From: an uncultured Verrucomicrobiota bacterium
Lineage (GTDB): Bacteria > Verrucomicrobiota > Kiritimatiellia > RFP12 > UBA1067
Assembly: GCA_946543025.1 (NCBI GenBank)
Contig: CAMNLN010000242.1
Coordinates: forward strand, 1 to 5,541
DNA: 5,541 nucleotides
Direction: 5' to 3'
The notes below the pieces were generated by a model. That model ran no database searches. It was given only the letters and a program-made list of their open reading frames with translations, and was not told the origin of the DNA. Below are positions 1-5,541 of the stretch, one piece after another (position 1 is the stretch's first letter; each line of letters begins with the position of its first letter). A program made the translations under genes and the position numbers.

Positions 1-13
1 AAAGGCTGGAGTG

Positions 14-22
14 TGATATGAT
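14..22 (+). promoter_or_regulatory. Candidate extended -10 promoter element
   Basis: TGATATGAT matches the extended -10 pattern TGnTATAAT with one mismatch in the hexamer (TATGAT, 17-22). Transcription would begin near 28-30 and give a leader of about 70 nt before ATG 102. The expected -35 position falls at or before the window edge and cannot be inspected. The bases also contain an ATG and overlapping stop codons that could belong to upstream coding sequence, so the call is tentative. Promoter rules outside well-studied phyla are also uncertain. Confidence 0.3.
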
Positions 23-101
23 AGCCAAACGTACGATTGTAGTCAGGCAGGGTCTGCGCGCCGCGCAAGCGGTGCGCGCCGATAAGAAGGAGCGCAGATA
101 G
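18..101 (+). CDS. Possible 27-residue basic small ORF or tail of an upstream gene
   Basis: ATG 18 to TAG 99-101 encodes 27 residues, nine of them Lys or Arg against two acidic, ending DKKERR. GGAG at 8-11 is correctly spaced (6 nt) to be its ribosome binding site. ATG 18 overlaps a TGA at 19-21 that closes the +1 frame (ending KGWSVI), the ATGA arrangement typical of coupled genes. Its stop directly abuts ATG 102 and is in the same frame. The frame is also open back to base 1, so it could instead be the C-terminal tail of a longer upstream protein. It resembles no family I know. It may equally be non-coding leader if the promoter at 14-22 is real. Confidence 0.3.
   Translation: MIAKRTIVVRQGLRAAQAVRADKKERR
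56..79 (+). other. GC-rich hairpin with GCAA tetraloop in the leader
   Basis: Bases 56-61 (GCGCGC) pair with 74-79, and 62-64 pair with 69-71. A two-base bulge lies at 72-73 and the loop 65-68 is GCAA, a stable GNRA tetraloop. The hairpin ends 7 nt before the AAGGAG site. No U-run follows, so it is not a normal intrinsic terminator. It could shape mRNA stability or ribosome access, but GC-rich sequence forms such stems by chance, and no function is shown. Confidence 0.35.
87..92 (+). promoter_or_regulatory. Ribosome binding site for the giant protein gene
   Basis: AAGGAG lies 9 nt before ATG 102 and matches the anti-Shine-Dalgarno sequence well. It supports 102 as the start rather than the in-frame ATG at 132, which would remove the lysines and most of the signal peptide. 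The same bases encode Lys-Lys-Glu of the short upstream ORF, if that ORF is translated. Confidence 0.8.
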
Positions 102-155
102 ATGAAAAAGATAGCCTGTTTGGGCGTTGTCATGGCCGCGTGCGCGGTCTTTGCC
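102..155 (+). other. Sec signal peptide of the giant protein
   Basis: Residues 1-18 read MKKIACLGVVMAACAVFA. There is a two-lysine n-region, a hydrophobic core of Ala/Val/Leu/Gly/Met, and a V-F-A end that suits signal peptidase I cleavage before Gly19. The mature protein would then start GTYTWNG, directly at the first repeat module. A lipoprotein reading with Cys14 as the lipidated residue is weaker: the -3 residue would be Met, and the hydrophobic core would be cut short. Confidence 0.85.
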
Positions 156-3100
156 GGCACGTACACGTGGAACGGCGCGAGCGGCGGCGACTGGGCGGTT
201 CCCGGCAACTGGCTCGTGGGAGGCGCGGCGGCGGCGACGGCGCCGACATCCGCCGACAACATCGAATTCAGCAGCGCGACGGCGCTGACGGTCGGCGGCT
301 CGGCCGCGCTTGCCGTCACGCGGATCGCGAACACGGGTGCGGGTACGGTGACGTTTTCCTGCCCCGTGCAGTTCTCCGGCACCTACTACGTGACGCAGAA
401 CGGGCCGGTGAAGTTCCCCGGCGGCGCCACGGCCACGTACCCCGACAACGCGCTGCGCACGGCCAGCAGCACGGACCGGACGCGCACGCTCGACGGCGAC
501 TTCACGTTCACGGCGGACTGGACGGTCAACAACGTAGGCGACTACCCGTGGATCGTCGCTGCGGGCGCCGTCGTGCACGGCCAGCGCTTCACCGGCACGC
601 AGAAAGACCAGGGGCGCATCCTGCGCGTAGAGCAGGGCGGAAGTGCCTACTTCACCAGCGTCACGAACGGTCTGGACATCGGCGACATCGACATCAACGG
701 CTACCTGGAGGTCCGCGAGGACATGATCGTGAAGACGACGGCAGGGAGTGCTTCAACCGTTGTCCGGTTCGGCCGCAGCGGAAACGTCGGTACGGTCAAG
801 GCGCGGCGCATCGCGAAGGCGGGTGGCGCCATCGGTTCGTTTCTCATCCCCAACCTAATCGTCGGCGCGGGCGGTTTCGGCTGCGTGACGCAGGACTATT
901 ACCTGCGCGTTGACGTGAACACCACCGTCACGGCAACCGACAACTTCGACGTCCTCGGCCCGTTCCGTTCCTCAGGTCCGCATGACTGGGGTCCCAACAT
1001 CTCTGCGGGAATCACGCTGACGTTCAACGTGCCGGCGGGCAAGACGGTGACGTGCGGTTGCGGCGTTGCGGGCACCGGCGCCATCCGCAAGACGGGCGCG
1101 GGCACGCTCGTGATGACGGACACCTTCAACGGCCAGTCCGGCTACAAGAAGACGTATGCGGGCGGCACGCGCATTGACGAGGGTACGCTGCGCCTCGCGG
1201 CGAATGGTCAGCTCAGCACGGGTGCCGTGACCGTGTCGGAAGGCGCGCGCTTCGAGATCGCCGGCGGCGTGACGGTTTCCAACCAGGTGGACGGCCCCGG
1301 CACGCTCTACATCGAAAACGGCGCGACGCTCGCTATGGGCAACGTCCCCTGGACGGTGGGCGCGGTCGAGGTGGCCCCGAACGCCACCGTCACCGTGACG
1401 ATGCCGAGCGGCGTGTCCGCGCCCTTTGCCTTCCTGACGGGCGTGGACGCCGCCGACGCCGCGCGCTTCGCGCTTGCCGGTCATACGCTGTCCCTGGTCG
1501 GCGGGGTGCTTGTGCTCAAGGGCGACACGACGGGCGCGTACGTGTGGGCGGGCGCGAGCGGCGGCGACTGGGCGACGCCCGGCAACTGGCGCGTGGACGG
1601 CGCGGTTCCGGCGACCGCGCCGGGATCGGGCGACACGATCCTCTTCGAGAACGACACCGCCTTGACTGTTGGCGGCACGGGCACGCTGACGGTGACGAAG
1701 GTCGTCACGTATTCGGGCGCACGGGTGACATTCGCCTGCCCGGTGGCATTTGCCGGCACGTACCTCGTGCAGAACGTGGTGGTTCCGCCGACGTTCGCGG
1801 GCGGCGCCACGGCGACCTATCCCGACGCCTCGCTCAGCGCCCTGGCGGGTCCCAGCCGCGTCCTCTCCGGCGACCTCACGTTCACGCAGAACTGGACGAT
1901 TCCCCAACAGCCGAACGGATACCCGTTCGTCGTGGCGGATGGATCGACGGTGACGGGCAAGAACCTCGCGGGCACGACGAACGCCCCGCTGTCGCTCGTG
2001 GTGAACGAGGGCGCCGTCGCGACGTTCGACAGCATCGCGATCGCCGGCAAACTCGACTTCAAGCTCGCGGGCGGACGCCTCGTCGCGAACGGAGACATCA
2101 CCGTGGGCAGCAACGGCACGCCGCGCAACTTCGGTTCCAGCTCAGGCAATATCGGCACCGTGGAGGCGAACGGCATCTACAAGAACGTGTCCGGATACGG
2201 GCAGATCGACGTCTACGTCACGAACTTCGTCGTGGGCGCGGGCGGATTCGGCATGAAGCGCAAGGACTATTCGTTCAAGATGTTTGCGGACGCACGGCTC
2301 ACGGCAAAGGACGACCTCACCATCTACGAGCCGGTGCGGACGGACAGCGGCACGCCGAAGGACGACGACTGGGGGCTGAACTTCAACTCGCACACCTTCA
2401 CGGTCGACACGGGAAACCATACCGTCACCTTCGACACCTTTACCTCTCCCAATGCCGGCAAGCTCGTGAAGGAGGGCGTCGGCGAGATGGTGATGCAGAA
2501 CCGCCAGAAGAAGCATTCCGGCGGCACGGTCGTGAAGGCCGGCACGCTGACCGTGACGGTTTCGGGAGGGCAGGGGTACGGCCCCCTGACGGTCAACGGC
2601 GGCGCGACGCTCGCGTACACGGTCGTGGTCGGCCATCCCTACCCGCTCACGCTCGGCGCAGGCTCGCTCCTGAAGCCGGCGCAGAACGCGTATTTCGACG
2701 TTTCCGGCGGCTCGCTCAACCTGCCCGCAGAAGGCACGGTGACGGTCGACATGACGGGCTTCACCTTCGTGAACGGCGTGCCGATTCCAATCCTTTCCGG
2801 CGCGGCCGCCGGCGACGAGGCGAAGTTCACCGCGCTCCTCCCCGCCGGCGTCTCCGGCGCGTTCTCCGTGTCGGGCGGAGACCTCAACTTCACGCCGACG
2901 GCCGGCGGCAGCGCGGCGGCGGACCTCTTCTGGCACCCGACGGGCGAGTCCGTGTGGTCCGACGCCGTGGCGGCCTGGACGAACGCGGCGGGCGAGCAGG
3001 TCGCCTTCACGCCCTACGCGAAGGTGACGGTGGCGGATGCGGCGACGATTAGTCTTCCTGCTGACGTGGAGGCGAGCGACGTCTCCATCGCGGCGGACGG

Positions 3101-5541
3101 TGCCGTGACGCTGAACGGCACGGGCAAGCTCGGCGGCGCGGGGTCGATCGTCAAGACCGGATCCGGCACGTTCACGTTCAACGCGACGGGCGGACTCGAC
3201 GCGCAGCCGCTTCTCGTCTCGAACGGCGTGTTCAGGATGGGCGCGGATCTCAGCGGCCCCCTTGGCGGCACGGCGGACGCGGCGCCGATCGTGGTGGCGG
3301 ACGGTGCCACGCTCGACGTCAATTTCACCAACAGCGATCCGGCCAATGCGGCGCGCTCCGCGGTGACGCGCGAGAAGCTCGTCCGCGTCTCCGGCGAGGG
3401 CGCCGACGGACGGGGCGCGATCGTAAACGACACGTCTAACACCTACTACACCTTCAGCGACATTGTGCTGGACGGCGACGCCACGTTGGGCGGCTCGAAG
3501 CGGTTCGACGTGCGCGGCGTCTCTGGGTATACCCGCAGCACGGGCTCGATCACCGGGTCGGGCAAGACGCTCACCGTGAAGAACACGTCGAACTTCGGCA
3601 TCGTGAACGCGACCGTGGATCTCAAGGCGATCGTCGTCACGAACGGCGCCAAGCTCCGGGTCGAGGGCAACAGCACCAAGTGGAAGATCGACGAGGGCAT
3701 CCGGATGTACGGTGGCGGCATATCCTCGTACCAGAACTTCATCTATCCGGCGAACCTCGCCATCAGGGTCGAGTCGGGCGCGAACACGATTACGATGGAC
3801 GGGGGCGGGGTGACGACCAACAACAGCGCGATCACGATCGCACCCGGCGCCACGCTCACTCAGACCGCCGGCGACATCATCTACAACGGCACCGTCAACG
3901 GCACGATCGGCATGACCGACGGCAAGATGTACCTGGGCAGCGCGCCGATGGCCGGCTTGACGCTCGCCGGCAGCAAGTCGTCCGGGACGGTGATGCTCCG
4001 CGGGAGCGGCACCTACTCCGGCGCGAACGTCACCTGCGCCAACTTCGGCATTTCGGATCTCGCCAACGCGAGCGTGACGGCGACGTTCCTTGATTCGACA
4101 TTCGACGTCAGCAACCTCTACCTCGGCTGGGGCAACGCGTTCGTGAAGGGCGGCAACATGTCGATCGGAGAGGGTACCACGCTGACCGCCTCCAAGATCG
4201 CGATCGGCGACAGCGGGACGAACGTCTACGACAACGTCAAGTCCGTGCTGTCCGTGGACGGCGGTACGCTCAACCTCACCAACACGACGTTCTACATCGG
4301 CTACTCCAGCCCCCGTGCGGAGTTCGTCCTGAACGCCGGCGCGGTGACGGTGGACAAGGCGTCGATCCTGATGCACGCGAACGCCGTCACGAACTTCGCG
4401 CACCTCGGCGGACACAGCTCCAGCGTCTTCCGGCAGAACGGCGGCACGTTCAACTACGGCGGCGCGGGCTTCGTCTCGAACGAATTCGAAGACAATACCG
4501 AGGACGGCTTCATCGTCTTCCGCGGCGGCACGTTCAACGCGTCGAAGAGCTGGTCGATCCCGCTCTTCATCCCGCTTTGCTTCAAGGACGGCGCCGAAGG
4601 CGGCTGGACGCTCAACCAGACAGACGGCACGACCGCCACGTGGACGACCGCGCTGTACGGCGACGCCGACGTGACGCTCAACGGCGCGGCGACGCTCGTG
4701 GGCACCAACGAGATACAGGGGGCGGTCGGCGGCAAGTGGACCGTCGGCGACGGCTTCACGGCCGGTCTCGAAGGCGCAGCCTCGCTCCTCGGCGGCCTCG
4801 CGCTCGGCGAGGGGGCCACGGCAACGGTGGACATCGCCACGAACCGCAGCGCCGTGTTCACGGCGCGCGACGGCGGCGACGAGTTCGGCCAGGTCGGCTG
4901 TATCACCAACCGCTTCAACCGGGCGCTCGGCGGCACGACGCGTGGCACGATCACGCATGACGAAACGTTCCTTCTCACGAAGCCGACCGCCGCCAACCGT
5001 CCGTTCGGCAACCGAAATCACCAGGCCGTCTACGCCGTGGGCCAGTTCTACGTCGAGCCCGAGAAGGCGGGCACGTGGTACTTCAAGGGGTATAGCGACG
5101 ACTACATCCTGCTCGAGATCGACGGCGAGATGATCCTCTCCTCCGTCGGCGGCGTCAAGTGCGCGACGCGATACGGCACAAACGACCTGGCGGCCGGCTG
5201 GCATACGTTCCGCCAGGTCTCGGTCGACTTCGGCGGCGACTTCGGCGGCGTGCCGACGATGGCCTACAACACGAACGGCTCGTCCACCTACACGCCGTTC
5301 AGCGTGCACACCGTGAAGATGCGTCCCGCGGCTGACCGCGGCGCAGGGGACAACGCGAACACGGTCCGCTGGAGCCACTACAAGGGCACGGCGGCCGAGG
5401 TGGGCAACGGCGACCTGGCCAACGCGGGCGGCACGCTGTGGAAGGGCGATTTCCCGTGGGACTTCCGCTGCATCACGAACAACCTCCAGATGCTCGACTG
5501 GAAGGGCAACAACGATCCGACCTTCTTGAACGGCAACACGA
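102..5541 (+). CDS. Giant exported beta-strand-repeat protein with PA14-like domain (3' partial)
   Basis: This frame is open from ATG 102 to the window end, at least 1813 residues with no stop. The start is chosen because AAGGAG lies 9 nt upstream and the first 18 residues form a Sec signal peptide. Visible order: signal peptide (1-18); two related modules (21-479 and 480-941), each opening with a W..GASGGDW..PGNW motif and holding one autotransporter-associated beta strand repeat; a divergent third module start (about 942); a long Gly/Thr/Asn-rich beta-repeat stretch (about 1048-1600); a PA14-like domain (about 1641-1741); an unrecognised tail. No transmembrane segment follows the signal peptide, and no catalytic motif is recognised. 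From the family style I infer a surface-anchored or secreted structural or adhesive protein, probably a right-handed beta-helix. How it is anchored (autotransporter barrel, PEP-CTERM or other sorting signal) cannot be seen because the C terminus is missing. Exact function is unknown. Confidence 0.93.
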   Translation, partial: MKKIACLGVVMAACAVFAGTYTWNGASGGDWAVPGNWLVGGAAAATAPTSADNIEFSSATALTVGGSAALAVTRIANTGAGTVTFSCPVQFSGTYYVTQNGPVKFPGGATATYPDNALRTASSTDRTRTLDGDFTFTADWTVNNVGDYPWIVAAGAVVHGQRFTGTQKDQGRILRVEQGGSAYFTSVTNGLDIGDIDINGYLEVREDMIVKTTAGSASTVVRFGRSGNVGTVKARRIAKAGGAIGSFLIPNLIVGAGGFGCVTQDYYLRVDVNTTVTATDNFDVLGPFRSSGPHDWGPNISAGITLTFNVPAGKTVTCGCGVAGTGAIRKTGAGTLVMTDTFNGQSGYKKTYAGGTRIDEGTLRLAANGQLSTGAVTVSEGARFEIAGGVTVSNQVDGPGTLYIENGATLAMGNVPWTVGAVEVAPNATVTVTMPSGVSAPFAFLTGVDAADAARFALAGHTLSLVGGVLVLKGDTTGAYVWAGASGGDWATPGNWRVDGAVPATAPGSGDTILFENDTALTVGGTGTLTVTKVVTYSGARVTFACPVAFAGTYLVQNVVVPPTFAGGATATYPDASLSALAGPSRVLSGDLTFTQNWTIPQQPNGYPFVVADGSTVTGKNLAGTTNAPLSLVVNEGAVATFDSIAIAGKLDFKLAGGRLVANGDITVGSNGTPRNFGSSSGNIGTVEANGIYKNVSGYGQIDVYVTNFVVGAGGFGMKRKDYSFKMFADARLTAKDDLTIYEPVRTDSGTPKDDDWGLNFNSHTFTVDTGNHTVTFDTFTSPNAGKLVKEGVGEMVMQNRQKKHSGGTVVKAGTLTVTVSGGQGYGPLTVNGGATLAYTVVVGHPYPLTLGAGSLLKPAQNAYFDVSGGSLNLPAEGTVTVDMTGFTFVNGVPIPILSGAAAGDEAKFTALLPAGVSGAFSVSGGDLNFTPTAGGSAAADLFWHPTGESVWSDAVAAWTNAAGEQVAFTPYAKVTVADAATISLPADVEASDVSIAADGAVTLNGTGKLGGAGSIVKTGSGTFTFNATGGLDAQPLLVSNGVFRMGADLSGPLGGTADAAPIVVADGATLDVNFTNSDPANAARSAVTREKLVRVSGEGADGRGAIVNDTSNTYYTFSDIVLDGDATLGGSKRFDVRGVSGYTRSTGSITGSGKTLTVKNTSNFGIVNATVDLKAIVVTNGAKLRVEGNSTKWKIDEGIRMYGGGISSYQNFIYPANLAIRVESGANTITMDGGGVTTNNSAITIAPGATLTQTAGDIIYNGTVNGTIGMTDGKMYLGSAPMAGLTLAGSKSSGTVMLRGSGTYSGANVTCANFGISDLANASVTATFLDSTFDVSNLYLGWGNAFVKGGNMSIGEGTTLTASKIAIGDSGTNVYDNVKSVLSVDGGTLNLTNTTFYIGYSSPRAEFVLNAGAVTVDKASILMHANAVTNFAHLGGHSSSVFRQNGGTFNYGGAGFVSNEFEDNTEDGFIVFRGGTFNASKSWSIPLFIPLCFKDGAEGGWTLNQTDGTTATWTTALYGDADVTLNGAATLVGTNEIQGAVGGKWTVGDGFTAGLEGAASLLGGLALGEGATATVDIATNRSAVFTARDGGDEFGQVGCITNRFNRALGGTTRGTITHDETFLLTKPTAANRPFGNRNHQAVYAVGQFYVEPEKAGTWYFKGYSDDYILLEIDGEMILSSVGGVKCATRYGTNDLAAGWHTFRQVSVDFGGDFGGVPTMAYNTNGSSTYTPFSVHTVKMRPAADRGAGDNANTVRWSHYKGTAAEVGNGDLANAGGTLWKGDFPWDFRCITNNLQMLDWKGNNDPTFLNGNT
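162..1538 (+). repeat. Tandem protein module, copy 1 (residues 21-479)
   Basis: This is the first of two tandem copies of a module of about 460 residues. Landmarks in order: W23..GASGGDW..PGNW; F-S-C87-P-V-x-F-x-GTY; GGATATYPD (107-115); VGAGGFG (254-260) followed by QDYYLRV; the beta-strand repeat with KTGAGTLVM (330-338); and a closing segment FLTGVDAADAARFAL...GG.L.L that leads into copy 2. It is the best-preserved copy of the canonical beta-strand repeat. It also carries a Cys-Gly-Cys (318-320) absent from copy 2. Confidence 0.85.
174..1589 (+). repeat. Direct DNA repeat at the starts of the two modules (174-197 and 1551-1574)
   Basis: Bases 174-197 and 1551-1574 are 24 identical bases encoding GASGGDWA. 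After three differing bases, CCCGGCAACTGG is again identical at 201-212 and 1578-1589. The spacing is 1377 bp, exactly 459 codons, so unequal recombination between the copies would keep the reading frame. The listed span covers both copies and everything between them. Confidence 0.85.
1071..1196 (+). other. Autotransporter-associated beta strand repeat 1 (residues 324-365)
   Basis: The sequence runs GTGAIRKTGAGTLVMTD, then Y-A-GGT-x-I-x-EGTLRL. This closely follows the known pattern 'GxGxLxKxGxGTLxLtG..n.ysGgTtvnaGtLxl' of the autotransporter-associated beta strand repeat family (PF12951 type). Such repeats form rungs of beta-helices in large secreted passenger proteins. It is the clearest domain-level match in the window. 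Confidence 0.8.
1539..2924 (+). repeat. Tandem protein module, copy 2 (residues 480-941)
   Basis: The second copy repeats the landmarks of copy 1 in the same order at an offset of 457-460 residues: W482..GASGGDW..PGNW, F-A-C546-P-V-x-F-x-GTY, GGATATYPD (567-575), VGAGGFG (711-717) followed by KDYSFKM, VKEGVGEMVM (789-798), and a closing ILSGAAAGDEAKF...SGGDLNF segment. The collinear motif order shows duplication of the whole module rather than chance similarity of low-complexity sequence. The beta-strand repeat here is more degenerate than in copy 1. Confidence 0.85.
2457..2555 (+). other. Autotransporter-associated beta strand repeat 2 (residues 786-818)
   Basis: GKLVKEGVGEMVMQN followed by HSGGTVVKAGTLTV keeps the K-x-G-x-G...M-x-M core and the SGGT-x-V-x-AGTL-x-V second half. 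The spacer between the halves is shorter than in the first repeat. The GTL of the first half has become GEM, so it is a recognisable but degenerate repeat, at the equivalent place in module copy 2. Confidence 0.7.
2925..3128 (+). repeat. Divergent third module start (residues 942-1009)
   Basis: LFWHPTGESVWSDAVAAWTNAAGE at 942 aligns in pattern with YTWNGASGGDWAVPGNWLVGG and YVWAGASGGDWATPGNWRVDG: an early Trp, a G/S-containing turn, a second Trp, and a third Trp followed by a short polar loop. The GASGGDW and PGNW words themselves are lost. I see no VGAGGFG or GGATATYPD motif downstream, so this is at most a shortened and strongly diverged copy. Confidence 0.5.
3129..3242 (+). other. Autotransporter-associated beta strand repeat 3 (residues 1010-1047)
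   Basis: LGGAGSIVKTGSGTFTFN followed by PLLVSNGVFRMG fits the same repeat pattern: KTGSGTF is the core, and the second half is weak with SNGVF in place of AGTL. It sits about 65 residues into the third module start, far earlier than in copies 1 and 2 (about 300 residues in). The third module therefore lacks most of the front part. Confidence 0.6.
3243..4979 (+). other. Long beta-repeat region of the protein (residues 1048-1626)
   Basis: This part has no named domain. It is built from short alternating hydrophobic/polar strands separated by Gly/Asn/Asp turns, with recurring phrases such as 'V.DGATLDV', 'V.NGAKLRVEG', 'IAPGATLTQTAG' and 'LNGAATLVG'. Thr, Asn, Ser and Gly dominate and Cys is rare. 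The pattern suits a right-handed parallel beta-helix or a similar solenoid stalk. The fold is an inference from sequence pattern only. Confidence 0.55.
4260..4538 (+). repeat. Regular GGT-type beta-helix rungs (residues 1387-1479)
   Basis: Four rung-like units are visible: L-S-V-D-GGTLNL (GGT at 1387), F-V-L-NAGAVTV (1412), F-R-Q-NGGTFNY (1447) and F-RGGTFNAS (1475). Each has a hydrophobic strand, a Gly-Gly or Ala-Gly turn, then Thr/Val and a second strand, at spacings of about 25-35 residues. This is the usual look of a solenoid rung in large surface proteins. Confidence 0.55.
5022..5324 (+). other. PA14-like domain (residues 1641-1741)
   Basis: The segment has the PA14 signature. AVGQFYVEPEKAGTWYFKG is the 'G.f.vp.sG.Y.F' strand pair. 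YSDDYILLEIDGEMIL is the 'sDDgs.L.idG..v' loop with the adjacent Asp pair at 1666-1667 and Asp-Gly at 1674-1675. LAAGWHTFRQVSVDF is the 'l.aG.h.i.v.y' strand. PA14 domains are beta-barrels that often bind carbohydrate in secreted enzymes and adhesins. Here it could give glycan binding, but no ligand can be assigned. Its N-terminal boundary may lie earlier, near residue 1610. Confidence 0.7.
5325..5541 (+). other. Unrecognised C-terminal stretch after the PA14-like domain (residues 1742-1813)
   Basis: These last 72 visible residues differ from the repeats before them. They are richer in aromatic residues (WSHYKG, TLWKGDFPWDFRC, MLDWKG) and Asn, with one Cys. They may be the start of a further domain or the last part of the PA14-like fold. 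Nothing recognisable as an outer-membrane barrel or sorting signal appears before the window ends. Confidence 0.4.

Noticed and set aside
56..79. Intrinsic terminator of an upstream gene
   Set aside because: The stem is strong, but no T-run follows; the next bases are CGATAAGAAGG.
132..146. Lipoprotein cleavage site at Cys14 (MAAC)
   Set aside because: Met at -3 is not typical of a lipobox, the hydrophobic core would be short, and a good signal peptidase I site (VFA before Gly19) follows directly.
140..913. Open frame of 257 codons in the +2 frame starting just inside the large gene
   Set aside because: Same cause and the same Arg-rich composition. The overlapping frame encodes a signal peptide and the first repeat module, which is clearly the real product.
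174..1589. CRISPR or mobile-element direct repeats
   Set aside because: The two repeat copies are coding, are 1377 bp apart in frame, and belong to a duplicated protein module. No inverted ends, transposase or regular short array is present.
972..1907. Open frame of 311 codons on the - strand
   Set aside because: Arg/Ala/His-rich low-complexity product opposite the duplicated modules. No start signal or domain is seen, and it is explained by G+C bias.
1544..3052. Open frame of 502 codons in the +2 frame
   Set aside because: It is a shadow of the large gene. The product is extremely Arg/Gly/His-rich, as expected when GGC/GCG/ACG codons are read one base out of register. It has no ribosome binding site or domain.
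2142..5378. Open frame of 1078 codons on the - strand
   Set aside because: It lies exactly in register opposite the real codons, so its stops can arise only from sense TTA, CTA or TCA codons. These are rare in this G/C-ending codon usage, and the ORF ends precisely at a sense TCA (2142-2144). Its product is Arg/Val/Ala/His-rich with no signal peptide or domain, while the sense strand gives recognisable repeats throughout.

Overview
The window is almost entirely one very large coding sequence on the + strand. It starts at ATG 102 and stays open, with no stop, to the last base (1813 complete codons, 3' end outside the window). The product is an exported protein. It has a Sec signal peptide followed by long stretches of short, Gly/Thr/Val/Asn-rich beta-strand repeats of the 'autotransporter-associated beta strand repeat' type, and a PA14-like domain near the end of the visible part. 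No catalytic domain can be recognised.

Organism: no taxonomic marker is present. High G+C, strong G/C preference at third codon positions, a good AAGGAG ribosome binding site and a giant secreted protein with repeated modules opening 'YTWNGASGGDW..PGNW' fit a Gram-negative bacterium of the Planctomycetes-Verrucomicrobia-Chlamydiae group. Kiritimatiellota or Verrucomicrobiota from a gut or other anaerobic habitat is my best guess. This is inference from the style of the protein, not proof.

Layout: 1-101 is a short leader. It can be read as an extended -10 promoter (14-22) with a GNRA-capped hairpin (56-79), or as the end of an upstream gene plus a 27-codon basic ORF (18-101) whose stop directly abuts the large gene. 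102-155 encodes the signal peptide. 162-1538 and 1539-2924 are two tandem, diverged copies of a module of about 460 residues. A third, much more divergent module start lies at 2925, followed by a long beta-repeat region to about 4900 with regular GGT-type rungs at 4260-4538. 5022-5324 encodes the PA14-like domain, and 5325-5541 an unrecognised C-terminal stretch.

The protein looks like a cell-surface or secreted structural/adhesive molecule that grew by internal module duplication. No mobile element, CRISPR array, tRNA, rRNA or terminator was seen. The long open frames on the opposite strand and in the +2 frame are explained by codon bias and are not genes. I did not find convincing evidence of a new multi-gene system; only one gene is substantially visible.
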